In this document: piece by piece, positions 6,109 through 9,297 of the stretch
Layout: every line of letters starts with the position of its first letter
Position numbering within the stretch: the first letter of the stretch is position 1
From: Dehalococcoidales bacterium
GTDB lineage: Bacteria; Chloroflexota; Dehalococcoidia; Dehalococcoidales; Fen-1064
Length of the DNA: 9,297 nucleotides
Assembly: GCA_028713395.1 (NCBI GenBank)
Contig: JAQTOJ010000069.1
Location: forward strand, 1-9,297
Reading direction: 5' to 3'
Notes under the pieces: model-generated
What the model was told of the DNA's origin: nothing
Seen by the model: only the letters and a program-made list of their open reading frames with translations
Database searches by the model: none
Position numbers and translations under genes: made by a program

Positions 6109-7095
6109 ATGGCAAAAGTTTCACCGTTGCTTAACGGCCTGACTCTCATTACCGGCCGGGCCAACCCGGCGCTTGCCCACGAAGTCAGCGCGATTATCGG
6201 TATTCCTTTGTGCGATATCCACACCAGCACCTTTCCGGATTCTGAAACGCACGTCCAGGTGGAAGAAAGCCTGCGCGGCAAGGATGTCTTCATCATTCAA
6301 CCCACCTGCCCGCCGGTCAACGATAACCTGATGGAACTGCTGATCATGATCGATGCCTGCCGCCGCGCTTCCGCCCGGCAGGTGAATGCCATAGTGCCGT
6401 ACTTCGGGTACGGGCGGCAAGACCACAAGTCTACCGGCCGGGAGCCGATCACCGCCAAACTGGTGGCGGATATCATCAGCGTGGCGGGCGCCAGCCGTGT
6501 CGTGGCGGTCGACCTGCATTCCGCGCCCATTCAGGGTTTCTTCAATATTCCCATGGACCACCTGACGGCGGTGCCCTTGCTGGCAGAAAGCTTCAAAAAA
6601 GCTAAATTCAAGAATGCGGTCATCGTTTCGCCGGATCTTGGCGGCACGAAACTGGCGGAAAAGTATACGGACATCTTGCATTTGCCGATGGCGGTCATGT
6701 CCAAGCGCCGTAAAGGCATCGGCGGGCGTGAAGTGGAGTTTTTTGTTTCCATGGGGGAGGTCAAAGGGAAAATCGCCATTATTACGGACGATGTGATCAC
6801 CAGCGGCAGCACCATGAAACTGGTGGACATTTTGCTGGCGGCCGGAGCAAAAGAGGTGTTTATGGCCGTCACTCACCCTGTGTTGGCGGCTTCCGCCCTG
6901 GATCGTGTGCGCAGTTCCCCGCTAAAACAACTGGTGGTGACCAACACCATCGCCGTGCCGGAAAACAAGCTCCTGGGCGGTAAAATCAAAGTCGTTTCGC
7001 TGGCGCCATTGCTGGCTAAAGTGATAAAAAACATCCACGAAAATACCTCGGTCAGTCAAATCTTTACGGAACAGCATATCAATTTCCCGGTGTAG
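6109..7095 (+). CDS. prs: Ribose-phosphate diphosphokinase (PRPP synthase)
   Basis: The enzyme makes 5-phosphoribosyl diphosphate from ribose 5-phosphate and ATP, feeding nucleotide, NAD, His and Trp synthesis. The 328 residues (family about 310-320) show FPDSETHVQV (42-51), FGYGRQDHKSTGREPI (99-114), the metal-binding VDLHSAPIQGFF (134-145) with His137, VSPDLGGTKLA (173-183) and the catalytic Lys199 and Arg201 in SKRRKG. The PRPP loop reads DDVITSGST (227-235). In the common bacterial enzyme it is DD-x-x-DTGGT, so the third Asp is Thr here. Archaeal-type synthases also lack that Asp, so activity is still likely. GGAGGT at 6098-6103, five bases before the ATG, is a good ribosome site. The gene lies 34 bases after recR and 3 bases before the methyltransferase, inside the recR...recO run. 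Confidence 0.94.
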   Translation: MAKVSPLLNGLTLITGRANPALAHEVSAIIGIPLCDIHTSTFPDSETHVQVEESLRGKDVFIIQPTCPPVNDNLMELLIMIDACRRASARQVNAIVPYFGYGRQDHKSTGREPITAKLVADIISVAGASRVVAVDLHSAPIQGFFNIPMDHLTAVPLLAESFKKAKFKNAVIVSPDLGGTKLAEKYTDILHLPMAVMSKRRKGIGGREVEFFVSMGEVKGKIAIITDDVITSGSTMKLVDILLAAGAKEVFMAVTHPVLAASALDRVRSSPLKQLVVTNTIAVPENKLLGGKIKVVSLAPLLAKVIKNIHENTSVSQIFTEQHINFPV

Positions 7096-7098
7096 ACC

Positions 7099-7902
7099 AT
7101 GGTGAAAAACTCCGGCGGTAATTACGACCAGGCTTTCGTGGCCGAACACTATGATAACGTGTATGACCGGCTGCACCGCCTCGATGTGCAATTTTACGTG
7201 GACTACGCCAAAAAGACACCCGGCTCTATTCTGGAATTGGGCTGCGGCACGGGACGCGTCTTGATCCCCATTGCCGCTGCCGGTAAAAAAATCACCGGGC
7301 TGGACTATTCGCCGCTGATGTTGCAGAGGTGCCGGGAAAAACTGGCTTTACAGCCCACGGCGGCGGGAGAAATGGCAACGCTAATTCAGGGCGATATGAC
7401 CAAATTCAACCTGGAGGAGAAATTCAGTCTGATCACCATGCCGTTCCGGCCTTTTCAACACCTGATCACCGTGCGCGAACAAAAAGCCTGTTTGCAATGC
7501 GTGCGGCGTCATCTGGATAAGGAAGGTTTACTCGTTTTCGACGTGTTTCAACCTTTTTTGCCCCGTTTGACGGATACCAGATACCTGATGGAAATAGATG
7601 TGGAGCCGGAAATGGCATTGCCTGACGGGAGGAAAGTCCGGCGCACCAACCGCACGGCCGCCTTTCATCCGGCGGAACAATATAATGACATTGAGCTGAT
7701 CTACTACATCAAATACCCGGACGGCCGGCGGGAAAGACAGGTGCACGCCTTCCCCATGCGTTATTTTTTCCGCACCAAGATGGAACATCTGCTCGAACTC
7801 AGCGGTTTCGAGATAATCGACTTTTTCGGGAATTTCGATAGAACGCCTTTTACGGAAAATTCCCCGGAAATGATTTTCACGGCGAAAAAGGCGGGCAATT
7901 GA
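7099..7902 (+). CDS. Class I SAM-dependent methyltransferase, substrate unknown
   Basis: This is a 267-residue protein with the class I methyltransferase fold. Motif I ILELGCGTGRVLIP spans 44-57, the acidic Asp69 after strand two (GLDYS) contacts the SAM ribose, and GDM at 98-100 is motif-III-like. A C-terminal domain of about 100 residues after VFDVFQPF holds antiparallel-strand-like stretches and the ending MRYFFRTKMEHLLELSGFE, common in small-molecule methyltransferases. The N-terminal YDNVYDRLHRLDVQFY is also typical. The substrate cannot be deduced. The ATG is only three bases after the prs stop and has no good ribosome site of its own, so translation is probably coupled to prs. Its stop overlaps the recO start by one base (TGATG). 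Being embedded between prs and recO does not by itself show a repair role. Confidence 0.88.
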   Translation: MVKNSGGNYDQAFVAEHYDNVYDRLHRLDVQFYVDYAKKTPGSILELGCGTGRVLIPIAAAGKKITGLDYSPLMLQRCREKLALQPTAAGEMATLIQGDMTKFNLEEKFSLITMPFRPFQHLITVREQKACLQCVRRHLDKEGLLVFDVFQPFLPRLTDTRYLMEIDVEPEMALPDGRKVRRTNRTAAFHPAEQYNDIELIYYIKYPDGRRERQVHAFPMRYFFRTKMEHLLELSGFEIIDFFGNFDRTPFTENSPEMIFTAKKAGN

Positions 7903-8735
7903 TGTCCACGCCGCGGGAATATCAGACCTCCGGTATCATCATCCGCAAAACCAAGCTGGGAGAAGCCGACCGGATACTGACCGTTTACACCCCGGAACTG
8001 GGGAAATTTGATGCTGTTGCTAAAGGGGTGCGCCGTCCCAAGAGCAAAATGGCGGGGCACCTGGAGCTGCTGACATACAGCCAATTGACGCTGGCAAGGG
8101 GGCGCTCGCTGGACATCATTACCGGCAGCCAGACAATAGAAAGCTTTTTACCCTTGAAAAACGACCTTTGGCTGATGTCTTACGGTTTGTACGTCATCGA
8201 ACTGGTGAACCAGTTCACCGCCATTGAGGTGCCGGATGAAGACCTGTTCCAGTTGGCCCTGACCACCTTGCGGCAATTATGCCAATCCGATAACCGCGAC
8301 CTGCTCCTGCGATATTTTGAAATACAGCTTTTGCAGCATTCCGGCTACCGTCCGCAATTGCGTGAATGCGTCGCCTGCCATCAGGTATTGCAGCCGGTAA
8401 ATAATTCCTTCAGCGCCAGCAATGGGGGCATTCTGTGCCCTTCCTGCGCCGCCAGACAGCCGTTCGCTCACAGCATCACCGTCAACGCCATCAAGGTGCT
8501 GAGGTTCATTCAGGATAACAGTCTGGAATCGGTCTTGAAATTGAAGATCAACCCGATACTGGCGCGGGAAATCGAGGGCGTGACCCGCGGCTATTTGAAG
8601 TATCTGCTGGAGCGCGAGGTGAAATCCGTGGCCTGGCTGGACGATCTGCGGGAGCAGATGCGGGTGATGGTGAATAAGAAAGTGGTTAACGCGCCTGATA
8701 CAGGGGACGCGGAAAATGCAGCAACGGAGGTATAA
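7902..8735 (+). CDS. recO: DNA repair protein RecO
   Basis: RecO binds SSB and single-stranded DNA and, with RecR, loads RecA at gaps; it also anneals strands. The 277-residue protein has the N-terminal OB-fold (YQTSGIIIRKTKLGEADRILTVYTPELGK, 7-35) and the usual KGVRRPKSKMAGHLELL (41-57). A helical C-terminal domain follows with a zinc knuckle formed by Cys156, Cys159, Cys179 and Cys182. Length is near the upper end of the usual 230-270. The start is ATG 7902, which shares one base with the methyltransferase stop; an in-frame TTG at 7899 lies just ahead of it and is less likely. The co-located recR supports the assignment. Confidence 0.96.
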   Translation: MSTPREYQTSGIIIRKTKLGEADRILTVYTPELGKFDAVAKGVRRPKSKMAGHLELLTYSQLTLARGRSLDIITGSQTIESFLPLKNDLWLMSYGLYVIELVNQFTAIEVPDEDLFQLALTTLRQLCQSDNRDLLLRYFEIQLLQHSGYRPQLRECVACHQVLQPVNNSFSASNGGILCPSCAARQPFAHSITVNAIKVLRFIQDNSLESVLKLKINPILAREIEGVTRGYLKYLLEREVKSVAWLDDLREQMRVMVNKKVVNAPDTGDAENAATEV

Positions 8736-8740
8736 ACAAT

Positions 8741-9106
8741 ATGGATAAACACCCGTATCACAACATCGATGAATATATCGCCGGTTTCCCGGTAAACGTA
8801 CAGGCAATTCTACAAAAGCTGCGGCAGGTGATCCGGGAAGCAGCGCCGGAAGCTGAAGAAACCATCAGTTACGGCATGCCGGCCTTCCGGCAAAAAAATA
8901 TCCTGGTGTATTTCGGCGGGTTCAAGGGGCATATCAGCCTTTTCCCCACGTCATCCGGCGTCAGCGCTTTTCAGCGGGAATTGGCGCCTTACGCAACGTC
9001 CAAAGGCACGATCCAGTTTCCCCTGGATAAGCCGATTCCCTACGAACTAGTGAAAAAGATCGTGCAATTCCGGGTAAAAGAAGTAAACAGTAAAGAAAAA
9101 AAGTAA
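8741..9106 (+). CDS. DUF1801/YdhG-type frataxin-like protein
   Basis: This 121-residue protein has an N-terminal helix containing IDEYIAGFP (9-17) and the acidic stretch EAAPEAEETISYGMPAF (33-49). The signature GGFKGHISLFP runs at 59-69, followed by KGTIQFPLDKPIPYELVKKIVQFRV (88-112) and a lysine-rich end. These match the DUF1801 family, whose Bacillus subtilis member YdhG/Fra is described as a frataxin-like iron chaperone for iron-sulfur cluster assembly. Whether this protein binds iron is an inference; the acidic residues 33-41 would be candidate ligands. GGAGG at 8726-8730, inside the recO 3' end, is ten bases before the ATG, so the gene probably belongs to the recO transcript. It is the last plus-strand gene before the terminator. 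Confidence 0.85.
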   Translation: MDKHPYHNIDEYIAGFPVNVQAILQKLRQVIREAAPEAEETISYGMPAFRQKNILVYFGGFKGHISLFPTSSGVSAFQRELAPYATSKGTIQFPLDKPIPYELVKKIVQFRVKEVNSKEKK

Positions 9107-9111
9107 AATGG

Positions 9112-9133
9112 ATCCCCGATCAGGTCGGGGGAT
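9112..9133. repeat. GC-rich hairpin, REP-like intergenic element
   Basis: ATCCCCGA (9112-9119) pairs with TCGGGG plus AT (9125-9133, one extra G) around a TCAGG loop, starting five bases after the last plus-strand stop. The core CCCCGATCAGGTCGGGG resembles short palindromic repeats that I recall being scattered between genes in several environmental bacteria. Copy number in this genome cannot be judged from one window. It may help protect or end the transcript together with the next hairpin. Confidence 0.5.
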
Positions 9134-9143
9134 GGGACTAAAC

Positions 9144-9177
9144 AAAAAAGGGAGAGACCTTAAGTCTCTCCTTTTTT
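9144..9177. terminator. Strong bidirectional intrinsic terminator
   Basis: An A6 run (9144-9149) and G9150 precede the stem arm GGAGAGAC (9151-9158). The loop is CTTAA, the complementary arm is GTCTCTCC (9164-9171), and a T6 run follows (9172-9177). Flanking A and T runs extend the stem and give a U-run on either strand. It ends the plus-strand dnaX-to-DUF1801 run and can also end the convergent minus-strand gene at the right edge. Confidence 0.92.
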
Positions 9178-9221
9178 AATATTCTCTCCATAATGGGAAT
9201 CCAGACTAAACTTAAGGCAAT

Positions 9222-9297
9222 CTAGTTATTCCTTAAGTAACTATCCACTTCACGGATCAGGGTATCGCGCTCTTCTTCATTGATGCGCTGGTTGGTA
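9222..9297 (-). CDS. C-terminal end of a convergent gene, cut by the window edge
   Basis: On the minus strand an open frame enters from the right edge and ends at TAG (9224-9222). It shows 24 complete codons that read as a charged helix, including INEEERDTLIREVDSYLR. The composition looks like real coding sequence rather than noise, and the bidirectional terminator 45 bases beyond its stop is in the right place. No family can be assigned from this fragment. Confidence 0.55.
   Translation of the reverse strand, partial: TNQRINEEERDTLIREVDSYLRNN

Noticed and set aside
6121..6876. 251-residue open frame on the minus strand inside prs
   Set aside because: It lies wholly antisense to a clear prs gene and has a His/Arg/Asp/Gly-rich composition typical of a reverse-complement shadow, with no recognisable motif.

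Overview
This is a window of about 9.3 kb from a bacterial chromosome. The best guess is a Chloroflexota, Dehalococcoidia-like organism. That guess rests on the look of RecO, DnaX and RecR and on the dnaX-ybaB-recR-prs-methyltransferase-recO order as I remember it; no database was searched. GC content is moderate, genes are tightly packed, and no mobile element, tRNA, rRNA or CRISPR is visible.

Left arm (99-3283, minus strand): a four-gene operon-like run read away from dnaX. In transcription order it holds an acetoacetate-decarboxylase-fold protein, a 3-hydroxyacyl-CoA dehydrogenase-like protein, a 99-residue beta-rich protein of unknown role, and an SDR oxidoreductase. A near-consensus sigma-70 promoter (TTGACT, 17-bp spacer, TATAAT) lies upstream of the first gene. 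Just upstream of its -35 are two 11-bp direct repeats that could be a regulator site. The enzyme set suggests reduction and breakdown of a 3-oxo/3-hydroxy acyl compound. Both lead enzymes depart from their families' textbook active sites, so the substrate is open.

Centre and right arm (3475-9106, plus strand): a housekeeping DNA-maintenance run. It contains dnaX (clamp-loader gamma/tau), ybaB/ebfC, recR, prs (PRPP synthase), a class I SAM methyltransferase, recO, and a DUF1801/YdhG-type frataxin-like small protein. Several junctions overlap or nearly touch (ATGA at dnaX/ybaB, TGATG at methyltransferase/recO, 3 bp at prs/methyltransferase), so one transcript is likely. RecR and RecO act together in RecA loading, and DnaX, YbaB and RecR are a widely conserved neighbourhood.

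Right edge (9107-9297): a GC-rich hairpin, then a strong A-run/stem/T-run terminator that works in both directions, then the C-terminal end of a convergent minus-strand gene cut by the window edge.

No clearly new biological system is visible. The points most worth checking are the ADC-like/HAD-like/beta-repeat/SDR operon with its altered catalytic residues, the internal duplication in the 99-residue protein, and the altered PRPP loop of Prs.
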